This document shows, in pieces, positions 46,574 through 56,067 of a stretch of DNA of 64,000 nt (its first letter is position 1; the number at the start of each line of letters is the position of its first letter). Source of the DNA: Caccovicinus sp051878975 (GTDB lineage: Bacteria > Bacillota > Clostridia > Lachnospirales > Lachnospiraceae); assembly GCA_051878975.1 (NCBI GenBank), contig JBJELD010000041.1, forward strand, positions 103,406 to 167,405. Direction: 5' to 3'. The position numbers and the translations under genes were made by a program. The notes beneath the pieces were generated by a model. The model made no database searches. It worked only from the letters and a program-made list of their open reading frames with translations, and had not been told where the DNA came from.

Positions 46574-46963
46574 GATACATGCACACTCCTTTTGAAATTT
46601 GAATCAGCAGCGTAATCCAGCTGCTACAGGTTACTATAAAGGAAAATGAAAAGAAATACCACTTCCAGAATTTTGATTTTGTCTTGACAGTTTTTTAAAA
46701 TATGACTTTACAAAAATGGCAATTGTGTAAAAAAATAAGATTTTTATGACAATTTATAAATAAATTATAAACTGCTTCTAAATTCGAGGTGAATGAAAAC
46801 GCGAAAAAAGGATAGATTTTATTAATAAATATAAGAACAAAAATTTGCCCGATATTAAGAGATTCTTAATTCTTACGAAAAGCTGTTTCGTTGCATATTT
46901 GGAGGGAAAATGGTATACTAGATTCAATAATATCAGAACGCAGAATGACTGGAGAAGAAGAAT
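46574..46963. other. 390-bp AT-rich intergenic region
   Basis: Divergent spacer between surface-protein copy 3 and the polysaccharide locus. It contains the promoter at 46891-46919 and AT-rich sequence otherwise. A leftward open frame (46778-47533) covers it and the next gene on the opposite strand, but it is Lys/Arg/Gln-rich shadow sequence and is rejected. Confidence 0.6.
46891..46919 (+). promoter_or_regulatory. Promoter for the ligase/polymerase-like gene
   Basis: TTGCAT (46891-46896), a 17-bp spacer and TATACT (46914-46919). The sequence TTCGTTGCAT across the -35 recurs at the sugar-transferase promoter. Confidence 0.7.
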
Positions 46964-48598
46964 ATGAATCAAAATCAGAACGTTTATGTGGAACCGGACA
47001 GTTTTTCTTCCACATGCAGCAGCATTTATTCCGGTGCGATTGCTTTTTTTGTGATATGTGTGCTGGTCCTGTTTCCGATGTATTACCGGGACTACTATTT
47101 TGACATCCTGGAAGCCAAGTATCAGTTTTATTATGCCATTATTCTTGCCATGCTTGCGATCCTGCTGCTTCTTACGATTATTTTTGCAGCGATTGACGGG
47201 CTGGAATTTCAGTGGGAGCACACATCGGGGTTTTTCGGTAAATTTAAAGAGGGCGGAATCCGGAACATTCTGACGGTATCCGATGTGTTTCTTCTGGCGT
47301 TTCTGGTGCTTGGCATCATCTCGACGTTTCAGTCGGATTACTTCTATGAGGCTTTCTGGGGGAATGAGGGGCGTTTTACCGGACTTTTTCTGCATCTGCT
47401 GTACGGAATCAGCTTTCTGGTGATCAGCCGTCTGTACCGGTTTAAGAGATGGCACCTGAATCTGTTCCTTGCGGCTGCCATGCTGCCGCTTCTGTTCGGA
47501 ATCACCGATTATTTTAATATGGATCTTCTTCATTTTAAAGAGGAGATCTCGGATAAAGACTGGAAGATCTTCACCTCGACTTTGGGAAATATCAATACGT
47601 ATACCACCTTTGTGGGCGTGATTTTCGGCTGTATCTCAGCGTTGTTTGTGGCGGAACGGAAACGGATTCCTTCTTTATTATATTATGTGGGTCTGGTGAT
47701 TACCACCTTTGCGATGATCATGGGAATCAGTGACAATGCGTTCCTGGCGTTCGGAATTGCCTTTGCTGTGCTGCCGTTATTTGCTTTTCAGAGCAGAGAG
47801 AGTACAAAACGGTTCGGAATTGTTTTTGCAACGTTTTTGACGGTGCTTCAGATCGTGGCGTGGATCGATGATTCCATGAAAGGGAAGGTTCTGGCGCTGG
47901 AGGGGATTTTCCGGGTGCTGACAGAATTTCCGGGGATCTGGCTGGCGGCCGGCATGGTCTGGGCGATTGTGGCAGCCTGGTATGTCCTGGACTGGAAGCG
48001 GCAGGACAAGCCGGAGGACCGTATGAATCAAAAAATTGCAGCCGGCTGGGGCATGTTCCTGATTTTTTGTCTGCTGGCGGTCGGCTTTGTCCTGTATGAT
48101 GCAAATATCGCCGGAAATGGAGCGCGTTACGGAAGCCTGGGAAAATATCTGGTATTTTCCGATGAATGGGGTACGTACCGGGGAATGATCTGGCGGATTA
48201 CGATGGAGTCCTATGCAGAGCAGCCGCTGCTTCACAAGCTGTTCGGATACGGCCTGGATACCTTTGGACTGATGACATACAGCTTCCGGAGTGAGACAGT
48301 CCGTCTATGCGGTCAGGTATTTGACAGTGCGCACAATGAGTATCTGCAGTATTTTGTGACGATCGGTCCGATCGGTTTTGCTGCCTATATCGGTTTTCTG
48401 GCATCCGTTCTGACGCGGATCATCCGGAAGGCAGCAGACTGGAAATACAATCTGGCCATTTTCTGCGGCGTTCTGTGCTATCTGGTGCAGGGGGTGGTGT
48501 CGATTAATCTGCCGATCGTGACGCCGATCATGTGGATGCTTTTGTCCATCGGAGCGGCAAATACACAGGACACGCGGTGCAAATATGCAGAAACGTAA
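46964..48598 (+). CDS. O-antigen ligase/polymerase-like polytopic membrane protein
   Basis: This 544-residue protein has at least ten hydrophobic segments. A large extracytoplasmic loop near residues 370-450 carries SDEWGTYRGMIWRITMESY and DSAHNEYLQYFVTIGPIGF. The latter is the H-N-x-Y-L-x-x pattern of the Wzy/WaaL (O-antigen ligase domain) family. In a Gram-positive locus such proteins polymerise repeat units or attach chains to the wall. It starts the polysaccharide locus and has its own promoter. It could alternatively be a general wall-polymer ligase. Confidence 0.8.
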   Translation: MNQNQNVYVEPDSFSSTCSSIYSGAIAFFVICVLVLFPMYYRDYYFDILEAKYQFYYAIILAMLAILLLLTIIFAAIDGLEFQWEHTSGFFGKFKEGGIRNILTVSDVFLLAFLVLGIISTFQSDYFYEAFWGNEGRFTGLFLHLLYGISFLVISRLYRFKRWHLNLFLAAAMLPLLFGITDYFNMDLLHFKEEISDKDWKIFTSTLGNINTYTTFVGVIFGCISALFVAERKRIPSLLYYVGLVITTFAMIMGISDNAFLAFGIAFAVLPLFAFQSRESTKRFGIVFATFLTVLQIVAWIDDSMKGKVLALEGIFRVLTEFPGIWLAAGMVWAIVAAWYVLDWKRQDKPEDRMNQKIAAGWGMFLIFCLLAVGFVLYDANIAGNGARYGSLGKYLVFSDEWGTYRGMIWRITMESYAEQPLLHKLFGYGLDTFGLMTYSFRSETVRLCGQVFDSAHNEYLQYFVTIGPIGFAAYIGFLASVLTRIIRKAADWKYNLAIFCGVLCYLVQGVVSINLPIVTPIMWMLLSIGAANTQDTRCKYAET

Positions 48599-48638
48599 GG
48601 TTTTTCCATCATCTCCAGCATTATTTGTAGCCTGTTCG

Positions 48639-48667
48639 TTGCATTTTGGGATAAATGATGCTATACT
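48639..48667 (+). promoter_or_regulatory. Promoter for the sugar-transferase gene
   Basis: TTGCAT (48639-48644), a 17-bp spacer and TATACT (48662-48667). It shares TTCGTTGCAT with the promoter at 46891. Confidence 0.7.
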
Positions 48668-48708
48668 GTGCTGGATTTAATATAAGGTAAGGCAAAGGAA
48701 GAAAGATC

Positions 48709-50094
48709 GTGAAAGACTATCGGCAATATAAGAGATTGATTAAATTTTTATCATCGCTGGTCATTGTTGCACTCCAGGTGTCCATTTACTGCTATGTCTG
48801 GGTGTGCTACTACAATCAGATTCTGGATGCACCGTTCTTCCGGAGGGGAAACTGGCTGATGGTTGCATTATATGGCGTCCTTCTGCTGTTCTTTCTCAGA
48901 ATGTACGGCGGATTGAAGATCGGATATATGAAGAAAGGAAATCTGATCTTTTCCCAGGTTCTGTCTGTAGTGATTGTGAATATCATTACATATATTCAGA
49001 TTGCACTGCTGGATAAAAAATTTCATAATCCCGGCCTGATTTTGAGCATGACGGCGGCAGATGTGATCGTGATTGTGATCTGGGCATTTGTTTTTCAGTA
49101 CATCTATGGCAGGATGTTTCCGAAGAAACGCATGCTTCTGGTATACGGAGAGCGCTCGGTATTTCATCTGGTGGACAAGATCAACTCGCGGGAGGATAAA
49201 TATATTCTGGCCGGTGCGGTGTCGATTTCCTGCGGCATAGACAAGATCATGCAGCTGCTAACAAAGTATGATGCTTTGATTATCGGAGATATTCCGGCCC
49301 ATGAGAGAAATCAGCTGATGAAGCTGTGCTTTAAAGAAGGTGTGCGTTCCTATACCATTCCGAAGATCTCGGATATTCTTCTGAGAAGCTCCGACGAGCT
49401 GAATATTTTTGATTCTCCCTTGTATCTGTCCCGGAATGATGGATTGTTTATTGAACAGCGTTTCTGCAAGCGCTGCATGGATATCCTGTTTTCTGTGGCG
49501 GGACTTCTGCTCAGCAGCCCATTTTTTCTGATTATCGCTATTTCCATCAAGGCCACGGACGGCGGCCCGGTCTTTTACCGGCAGGAACGTCTGACAAAGG
49601 ATGGAAAGCATTTTATGATTTACAAGTTCCGTACTATGATCCAGGATGCGGAGAAGGACGGACGGCCGCGCCTGGCGGGTGAGAAGGATGACCGGATTCT
49701 GCCGGTGGGACATCTGCTCCGACGGACCAGACTGGATGAGCTGCCGCAGCTGATCAACATTCTGAAAGGTGAGATGTCGGTGGTGGGACCGCGCCCGGAA
49801 CGTCCGGAGCTGGCGGAAATCATTACCCATAATATTCCGGAGTTTGAATATCGTCTGAAAGTGAAGGCCGGACTGACCGGTTACGCACAGATTTACGGAA
49901 AATATAATACGACTGCCTACGACAAGCTGAAGCTGGATCTGACTTATATCCGGAATTATTCGCTGTTCCTGGATCTGAAGCTGATGCTGATGACCCCGAA
50001 GATCATGCTGATGAAGGAAAGTACGGAGGGAGTCAGTGCAGATCTTGTAGATCCGGCGTTGCAGCCAGCAGAAAAAGAGAAGAAGAAAAAATGA
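48709..50094 (+). CDS. Initiating sugar-phosphate transferase (polyprenyl glycosylphosphotransferase)
   Basis: This 461-residue protein has a GTG start and AAGGAAG upstream. The N-terminal part has four hydrophobic segments and a Rossmann-like region (residues 140-215). The C-terminal PF02397 domain begins KRCMDILFSVAGLLLSSPF. It has the family's catalytic run: GGPVFYRQERLTKDGKHF, IYKFRTM, TRLDELPQL and VVGPRPERPEL. It links the first sugar-1-phosphate to undecaprenyl phosphate at the inner face of the membrane (WbaP/WcaJ type). It heads the run of glycosyltransferases and is followed at once by a GT2 gene. Confidence 0.93.
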   Translation: MKDYRQYKRLIKFLSSLVIVALQVSIYCYVWVCYYNQILDAPFFRRGNWLMVALYGVLLLFFLRMYGGLKIGYMKKGNLIFSQVLSVVIVNIITYIQIALLDKKFHNPGLILSMTAADVIVIVIWAFVFQYIYGRMFPKKRMLLVYGERSVFHLVDKINSREDKYILAGAVSISCGIDKIMQLLTKYDALIIGDIPAHERNQLMKLCFKEGVRSYTIPKISDILLRSSDELNIFDSPLYLSRNDGLFIEQRFCKRCMDILFSVAGLLLSSPFFLIIAISIKATDGGPVFYRQERLTKDGKHFMIYKFRTMIQDAEKDGRPRLAGEKDDRILPVGHLLRRTRLDELPQLINILKGEMSVVGPRPERPELAEIITHNIPEFEYRLKVKAGLTGYAQIYGKYNTTAYDKLKLDLTYIRNYSLFLDLKLMLMTPKIMLMKESTEGVSADLVDPALQPAEKEKKKK

Positions 50095-50095
50095 T

Positions 50096-51112
50096 ATGAA
50101 AAAAATATTGACGGTGGTTGTGCCAACCTACAACGCGGAAAAATATCTGGAAACAAATTTAAAGTCTTTCTGCAGCCCAGAATGGATGCAGGAGATTGAG
50201 GTTCTTGTCATTAACGATGGTTCGAACGATGGTTCCCTGGAAATTGCAGAAACATATTGCCGGATGTATCCGCAGACTTATCGGGTCATCTCGAAGGAAA
50301 ATGGGGGACACGGCTCCGGGATCAACTACGGAATTCGCTTTGCGGAAGGAAAGTACTTTAAGGTAGTGGATGCAGACGACTGGGTCGATCAAAAGGCATT
50401 TGCAAATCTGGTTTCCTATTTAAAGGCATCGGATTCTGATCTGGTTTATTCCGGTTTTTTGTGGGCTTTTGACAAGGGCGAGGCATCGGTGGAGAATTTC
50501 AAAAAGAAGCCGGAGTTTAAAGAACCTTTTTCTGGAGTAAAATACGGACAGGAGTATGCATTTGATGATATTGCGGCAGACAGCTACATCAAAATGCACA
50601 ATATCACGATCAAAACGGAAATTTTGAAAAACCATGATATCTCCATGGACGAAAACTGCTTTTATGTAGATTCTGAATACATTTCTTACCCGATTCCATA
50701 TGTGCAGACGGTCAGCTTTTTGCAGGATTTTGTGTATATGTACCGGATCGGGGCTGCCGGGCAGAGTATCAGCATAGAGCAGATGATCAGAAACGAGGGG
50801 CATTATGACCGGGTCATACAGTCTCTGATAAAATTCTATAAAAAGCTGGGAAATGAAATTCCATGTTCTGCGCCGAAAAAGAAATATCTGGCAGAGATTG
50901 CGGCGCGGGTGATCGCCGGAAAATATAAAATCATGCTCTGTGCTCCTGCCAGCAGGGAGATCAGAACACGAATCCGGCAGTATGATGAAAAAATCCGGCA
51001 GGAGGTGCCGGACATTTATGATGCCAACTGCAATTCGGCAGTGAACATTCTGCGGAAAACCCGATATTACACATACGGTCTGGCCAGCATGCTGGTAAAG
51101 CGGAAGTACTGA
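50096..51112 (+). CDS. GT2-family glycosyltransferase
   Basis: This 338-residue protein begins one base after the preceding stop (TGATATG). It has an N-terminal GT-A fold: VVVPTYNAEKYLETNL, VINDGSNDGSLEI and, at about residue 92, VDADDWV with the D-x-D nucleotide-sugar site. Its C-terminal part is unlike the four GT2 proteins farther along, so it makes a different link. Donor and acceptor are not predictable. Translational coupling suggests it adds the second sugar. Confidence 0.85.
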   Translation: MKKILTVVVPTYNAEKYLETNLKSFCSPEWMQEIEVLVINDGSNDGSLEIAETYCRMYPQTYRVISKENGGHGSGINYGIRFAEGKYFKVVDADDWVDQKAFANLVSYLKASDSDLVYSGFLWAFDKGEASVENFKKKPEFKEPFSGVKYGQEYAFDDIAADSYIKMHNITIKTEILKNHDISMDENCFYVDSEYISYPIPYVQTVSFLQDFVYMYRIGAAGQSISIEQMIRNEGHYDRVIQSLIKFYKKLGNEIPCSAPKKKYLAEIAARVIAGKYKIMLCAPASREIRTRIRQYDEKIRQEVPDIYDANCNSAVNILRKTRYYTYGLASMLVKRKY

Positions 51113-51182
51113 GCGATCGGTCTGCGTGCGGAATGCCGGAAATGAAAAGAAGAATGGAAAGAAGAATGGAAAGAGGAGCGAG

Positions 51183-51971
51183 ATGAAGGTTTGGAAGATA
51201 CGAATTAATACATTTTTGAAATACAAGGATCTGCTGTATCAGTTAGTGATCCGGGATATCAAACTGAAGTACAGAAGAAGCTTTCTGGGCTATCTGTGGA
51301 GCGTGCTGAATCCGCTGTTTGTTATGCTGGTCATGACGGTTGTGTTTTCTACGATGTTCAGCAACAATATCGAAAATTTCCCCGTTTATCTGTTTACTGG
51401 AAGAATGCTGTTCGAATTTATGTCCACTTCTACCAAGCAGGCGATGAAGTCGGTGACGGGAAGCGCGTCGCTGATTAAGAAAACGTATGTGCCAAAATAT
51501 ATTTTTACCCTGGCCAAGGTAACCAGCTGCATGGTGGATCTGGTTTTCTCCTTTGGAGCTCTGCTGATTGTTATTGTGGCTACCAGAGCCAGAGTTACCT
51601 GGACCTTCCTGCTGTTCCCGATTGTCATCATACAGATTTATATTTTCTGCTGCGGCCTTGGATTTTTCCTTGCGGCGTATAATGTTTTCTTCCGGGATAT
51701 TCAGTATATTTATAATGCGGTTATCACGGCCTGGATGTATCTGACTCCGATTTTTTATCCGATCGAGCGTCTTCCGGAGAACGTGCAGATTCTGATCAAA
51801 GGATTTAATCCGCTTTATTACTATGTGGCCCAGTTCCGGGATCTGATTTATATCGGCAAGCTGCCAGGGCCAAGAATCTTTTACGGCGGATGGCTGCTGG
51901 CCTTTGCGATGCTGGGAATTGGTCTGGCTGTATTTTTAAAGAAGCAGGATAAGTTTATTTTGTATATTTAG
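51183..51971 (+). CDS. ABC-2 polysaccharide exporter, permease
   Basis: This 262-residue protein starts at 51183 (GAGGAG); an upstream frame from 51126 is a repetitive Lys/Asn leader without signal. It opens with the cytoplasmic LVIRDIKLKYRRSFLGYLWSV-type interface helix seen in Wzm/TagG permeases. Six membrane segments follow, with LTPIFYPIERLPENVQIL near the end. It exports a lipid-linked polymer with the ATPase encoded next. Confidence 0.9.
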   Translation: MKVWKIRINTFLKYKDLLYQLVIRDIKLKYRRSFLGYLWSVLNPLFVMLVMTVVFSTMFSNNIENFPVYLFTGRMLFEFMSTSTKQAMKSVTGSASLIKKTYVPKYIFTLAKVTSCMVDLVFSFGALLIVIVATRARVTWTFLLFPIVIIQIYIFCCGLGFFLAAYNVFFRDIQYIYNAVITAWMYLTPIFYPIERLPENVQILIKGFNPLYYYVAQFRDLIYIGKLPGPRIFYGGWLLAFAMLGIGLAVFLKKQDKFILYI

Positions 51972-51993
51972 AGGATGATTGCAGGAGAAGAAA

Positions 51994-52755
51994 ATGGAAC
52001 AGGAAAAATATGTAGTGGAAGTAGACAATGTCACAATTCGCTTCAATATGGCCAGCGAAAAGGTGGATAACCTGAAGGAATATGTGATCAAGCTGTTGAA
52101 AAAGCAGCTGATTTTTCAGGAGTTTCTGGCAGTCCAGGATGTTTCCTTTAAAGTAAAGAAGGGAGAAGCATGGGCGCTGATCGGGGTGAACGGTTCCGGA
52201 AAATCGACGATGCTGAAGGCAATCAGCGGAATCTTAAAGCCCTATAAGGGTTCGATCAAGATTCGGGGACAGATTGCTCCGCTGATTGAGTTGGGAGCAG
52301 GCTTCGATGCGGATCTGACGGCGAGAGAAAATATCTATCTGAACGGTACGGTGCTGGGCCATTCCAAAAAATATATGGACGAGCATTTTAATGAAATTGT
52401 GGACTTTGCAGAGCTGTGGGATTTTCTTGATACTCCAATCAAGAATTTTTCATCCGGTATGAAAGCAAGACTGGGATTTTCCATTGCGACGATGGTTGCC
52501 CCGGATATTCTGATCTGCGATGAGGTGCTGGCGGTAGGGGATTTTCTTTTCCAGCAGAAATGCATCGAACGTATGAATCGGATGCTGCAGGGCGGAACGA
52601 CGCTGCTGTTCGTTTCTCATAATATTGATCAGGTTCGGCAGTTGTGTGATCATGCAGTTTGGCTGGATAAAGGAAAAGTACGTGCCTGCGGAGCGGTAAA
52701 TGAAGTTTGTGATGAATATATTCGAATCAAATCAAAAAATCAAAATAAAAAGTAA
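51994..52755 (+). CDS. ABC polysaccharide exporter, ATP-binding subunit (Wzt/TagH-like)
   Basis: This 253-residue protein starts at 51994, because the in-frame TTG at 51979 contains the ribosome site. It has the Walker A GVNGSGKSTML, signature FSSGMKARLGFSIA and Walker B DILICDEVLAVGD. The family's N-terminal extension (VTIRFNMASEKVDNLKEYV) is also present. There is no C-terminal carbohydrate-binding domain, so export should not depend on a chain-end cap read by this subunit. Confidence 0.92.
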   Translation: MEQEKYVVEVDNVTIRFNMASEKVDNLKEYVIKLLKKQLIFQEFLAVQDVSFKVKKGEAWALIGVNGSGKSTMLKAISGILKPYKGSIKIRGQIAPLIELGAGFDADLTARENIYLNGTVLGHSKKYMDEHFNEIVDFAELWDFLDTPIKNFSSGMKARLGFSIATMVAPDILICDEVLAVGDFLFQQKCIERMNRMLQGGTTLLFVSHNIDQVRQLCDHAVWLDKGKVRACGAVNEVCDEYIRIKSKNQNKK

Positions 52756-52780
52756 CAGTTTGTAAGAAAGGAAATGTACG

Positions 52781-54013
52781 ATGAAAATAGCAGTGGCCGG
52801 AACCGGTTATGTAGGATTGTCGAATGCCATTCTCTTATCGCAGAATCATGAGGTAATGGCAGTTGACATTATCCAGGAAAAGGTGGACTTGATCAATGCG
52901 GGGAAATCTCCCATTGTGGATAAAGAAATTGAAGAATATTTAAGAGAAAGAGAACTGAAGCTGACCGCAACAACGGACGGAGATTCCGCTTATCGGGATG
53001 CAGATTTTATCATTATTTCCACCCCGACGAATTACGATCCGAAGAAGAATTATTTTGATACCTCTTCTGTGGAGGCTGTAATTGAACAGGTGCTGAAAAT
53101 TAACCGGGAAGCCATAATTGTCATCAAATCGACGGTACCGGTTGGCTATACAGAATCTGTCTGTGAAAAGTATCAGGCAGAGCATATTATGTTTTCACCG
53201 GAGTTTTTGCGGGAAGGAAGGGCGCTGTACGATAATCTGTATCCGTCCAGAATCATTGTCGGTGTTCCGAAAAACAATCAGGCGCTGAAAGAGAAGGCGG
53301 AACTGTTTGCTTCTCTGCTTCAGGAAGGCGCGATTAAGGAAGAGATTCCGACGCTGTTTACCAATTCTACGGAAGCAGAGGCAGTCAAGCTTTTTGCAAA
53401 CACCTATCTTGCAATGCGTGTGTCTTTCTTTAATGAACTGGATACCTATGCGGAAATGCGGGGACTGGATACGAAGTCGATTATTGAGGGAGTCTGCCTG
53501 GATCCGCGTATTGGAAATCATTATAATAACCCGTCCTTCGGGTACGGCGGATATTGTCTGCCGAAAGACACCAAACAGCTGCTGGCCAACTATGACAATG
53601 TGCCAAACAACATTATGACGGCGATCGTGGAATCCAATCGGACCAGAAAGGATTTTGTGGCAGAACGTATTCTGGAAAAAGCAGGGTACTATGGTTCCGG
53701 AACAGCCGGAAGAGACGGTACGCCTGGAAATTCCTGTGTAGTCGGAATTTATCGTTTGACCATGAAGGCGAATTCGGATAACTTCCGCCAGAGTTCGATT
53801 CAGGGTGTGATGAAACGTATTAAGGCCAAGGGCGTAGAAGTGGTGATTTATGAGCCGACTTTGAAAGAAGATGTTTTCTTCGGAAGCCGGGTAATCCGGG
53901 ATCTGAATGAATTCAAAAAGATGTCGGATGTGATTGTGGCAAACCGCAAGGCGAAAGAACTGCAGGATATCGAAGAGAAGGTTTATACAAGAGATTTATA
54001 TGAGAGAGATTAA
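52781..54013 (+). CDS. UDP-glucose/GDP-mannose dehydrogenase family protein
   Basis: This 410-residue nucleotide-sugar dehydrogenase has the Rossmann start MKIAVAGTGYVGLSNAILL. Its active-site blocks are SPEFLREGRALYD, the lysine-containing EAVKLFANTYLAMRVSF and FGYGGYCLPKDT with the catalytic Cys. It oxidises C6 of a nucleotide sugar to the uronic acid using NAD. It implies that the polymer contains a uronic acid or a derived sugar. UDP-glucose is the most likely substrate, but this is not certain. Confidence 0.9.
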   Translation: MKIAVAGTGYVGLSNAILLSQNHEVMAVDIIQEKVDLINAGKSPIVDKEIEEYLRERELKLTATTDGDSAYRDADFIIISTPTNYDPKKNYFDTSSVEAVIEQVLKINREAIIVIKSTVPVGYTESVCEKYQAEHIMFSPEFLREGRALYDNLYPSRIIVGVPKNNQALKEKAELFASLLQEGAIKEEIPTLFTNSTEAEAVKLFANTYLAMRVSFFNELDTYAEMRGLDTKSIIEGVCLDPRIGNHYNNPSFGYGGYCLPKDTKQLLANYDNVPNNIMTAIVESNRTRKDFVAERILEKAGYYGSGTAGRDGTPGNSCVVGIYRLTMKANSDNFRQSSIQGVMKRIKAKGVEVVIYEPTLKEDVFFGSRVIRDLNEFKKMSDVIVANRKAKELQDIEEKVYTRDLYERD

Positions 54014-54041
54014 GAAAGAATGGCAAGAGGGCAGAGGACAA

Positions 54042-54995
54042 ATGACGAAGGTATCCGTAATCATTCCGGTTTATAATGTGGAAAAATATTTGAGACAGTG
54101 TCTGGACAGTGTGGTGAATCAGACGTTGAAGGAGATTGAAATCCTCTGTGTAGATGACGGATCAACGGATTCCTCCCTTGATATTCTGAAGGAATATGAA
54201 AAAAGAGATTCCCGAGTGCAGGTGATCTGTCAGAAAAATGCCGGTGCCGGCGCTGCCAGAAATACAGGGCTGAGAAATGCATCCGGAGAGTATCTTTCCT
54301 TTTTGGATTCGGATGATTTTTTTGAACCGGCCATGCTGGAGGAAGCGTATCAGCAGGCCGAGAAGTATCAGGCAGACTTTGTGGTATTTAATTCGGATCA
54401 GTATCACATGGACAAGGAGGAATTTGTAAATGTTCCATGGGTGCTCCGGATGCGGGATATTCCGCCGTATATGCCGTTTTCCCACCGTCAGCTGACGGAT
54501 AATGTATTTAAGACCTTTGTTGGCTGGGCCTGGGATAAGCTGTACCGCCGCAGCTTTGTGCTGGAACATAATCTGTGGTTTCAGGAGCAGCGTACTTCCA
54601 ATGATATGCTGTTTGTATTCAGCGCTTTGGCGATAGCAAAAAGGATTGCGGTGGTCGATAAGATTCTGGCTCACCAGCGGCGCGGCGGCGGAAATTCTCT
54701 TTCCGTGACGCGGGAAAAATCCTGGCACTGTTTTTATGACGCTCTGACGGCTCTGCGCAGGCGGCTGGAGGAGGAAGGCAGCTATTGGGAATTTGAACAG
54801 GATTATATCAATTATGCGCTGCATTTTTCTTTGTGGAATCTGAATACACTGGCAGAACCAACCCATCAGATTCTGCAGGACAAGTTGTGCGGCGAATGGT
54901 TTGGAGCTCTTGGCATTACCGGAAAAGACGAGAGTTATTTTTACAATAAAAAAGAGTATCAGCAGTATCTGGAACTGATGGGAAAAGAAGCGTGA
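54042..54995 (+). CDS. GT2-family glycosyltransferase, pair 1 member A
   Basis: This 317-residue protein has a start at 54042 after AGAGG; an in-frame start at 54000 overlaps the previous gene and is possible. The GT-A fold shows VIIPVYNVEKYLRQCLDSV, VDDGSTDSS and SFLDSDDFFEPAM. The C-terminal part includes TDNVFKTFVGWAWDKLYRRS and SVTREKSWHCFY. It is very similar to the gene at 56055, showing a duplication. Confidence 0.88.
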   Translation: MTKVSVIIPVYNVEKYLRQCLDSVVNQTLKEIEILCVDDGSTDSSLDILKEYEKRDSRVQVICQKNAGAGAARNTGLRNASGEYLSFLDSDDFFEPAMLEEAYQQAEKYQADFVVFNSDQYHMDKEEFVNVPWVLRMRDIPPYMPFSHRQLTDNVFKTFVGWAWDKLYRRSFVLEHNLWFQEQRTSNDMLFVFSALAIAKRIAVVDKILAHQRRGGGNSLSVTREKSWHCFYDALTALRRRLEEEGSYWEFEQDYINYALHFSLWNLNTLAEPTHQILQDKLCGEWFGALGITGKDESYFYNKKEYQQYLELMGKEA

Positions 54996-55008
54996 AGGAG
55001 TACGGGAG

Positions 55009-56067
55009 ATGTATAAAGTATCTGTCATATTACCGATTTATAATGTTTCCGAATATCTTCGGGAGTGTCTGGACAGTGTTACGAGACAGACTCTGAAGGA
55101 GCTGGAGATTATCTGCGTCAATGATGGTTCTACCGATCATTCCCTGGATATTGTGCAGGAATATGCAGCCAGGGACAGCCGAATCGTAGTTATTACCGGA
55201 CCGAACGGCGGATACGGAAAAGCGATGAACAAAGGACTGGACCGGGCAACCGGTGAGTATGTGGGAATCGTGGAGCCGGATGATTATGTACCGTCTGAGA
55301 TGTATGAAGAACTGTATCAGGCTGCGGTGAAGGATGATCTGGACTTTGTCAAGGCAGATTTTTACCGTTTTTCCAGAACAGAAGACGGAAAAGAAGAACT
55401 GCAATATGAGCAGATTGATAAATCCGGCATGCGATATAATCAGCTCCTTAATCCAAGTCAGGATCCCAGTACAATTAAATTTACGTTGAATACCTGGAGC
55501 GGTATTTATAAAAGAAGCTTTATTGAAAAATACCATATTCGTCATCATGAAACACCGGGGGCATCCTTTCAGGACAACGGATTTTATTTCCAGACTTTTA
55601 TTTATGCAGAACGTGCGATGATTCTAGATAAACCTTACTACCGAAATCGCCGGGATAATCCAAATTCATCGGTGAACAGCAAGGAAAAGGTGTATTGTAT
55701 GAATATTGAATACGATTTTATCCGGGATATTTTGATGGAAGATCCGGAGTTGTGGAATCGATTCAAATATATGTACTGGTGGAAAAAATATTTTAATTAT
55801 ATGTTCACACTGGGCAGAATTGGTGAGGTTTATAAGAAAGAGTATCTTCAGAGGATGCAGGCTGAGTTTAAGCGGGCGCTGCAAAGAGGAGAACTGAGTC
55901 CGGAAGTGTTTACAGACCTGGAATGGAGAAAAATTCAGTCGCTGATTCGGAATGCTGGAGGTTTTTATGACGCAGTGCAGTCTGGAAAGCTGTTCCGTAT
56001 GATTTCTCCATATACGCCACAGTGGGTTAAACGTCTTGTTTTTAAGGTAATGGAATGGAAAAAGTAA
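55009..56067 (+). CDS. GT2-family glycosyltransferase, pair 1 member B
   Basis: This 352-residue protein begins MYKVSVILPIYNVSEYLREC. It has VNDGSTDHSLDI, PNGGYGKAMNKGLDRATGEY and IVEPDDYV as the D-x-D equivalent. The C-terminal part contains TPGASFQDNGFYFQTFIYAER. It is a close paralogue of the gene at 57076. The next gene begins 13 bp before its end. Confidence 0.88.
   Translation: MYKVSVILPIYNVSEYLRECLDSVTRQTLKELEIICVNDGSTDHSLDIVQEYAARDSRIVVITGPNGGYGKAMNKGLDRATGEYVGIVEPDDYVPSEMYEELYQAAVKDDLDFVKADFYRFSRTEDGKEELQYEQIDKSGMRYNQLLNPSQDPSTIKFTLNTWSGIYKRSFIEKYHIRHHETPGASFQDNGFYFQTFIYAERAMILDKPYYRNRRDNPNSSVNSKEKVYCMNIEYDFIRDILMEDPELWNRFKYMYWWKKYFNYMFTLGRIGEVYKKEYLQRMQAEFKRALQRGELSPEVFTDLEWRKIQSLIRNAGGFYDAVQSGKLFRMISPYTPQWVKRLVFKVMEWKK

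Noticed and set aside
46778..47533. 251-codon leftward frame upstream of and over the ligase-like gene
   Set aside because: Composition is Lys/Gln/Arg/His-rich shadow sequence, and the rightward gene has clear membrane segments and family motifs.
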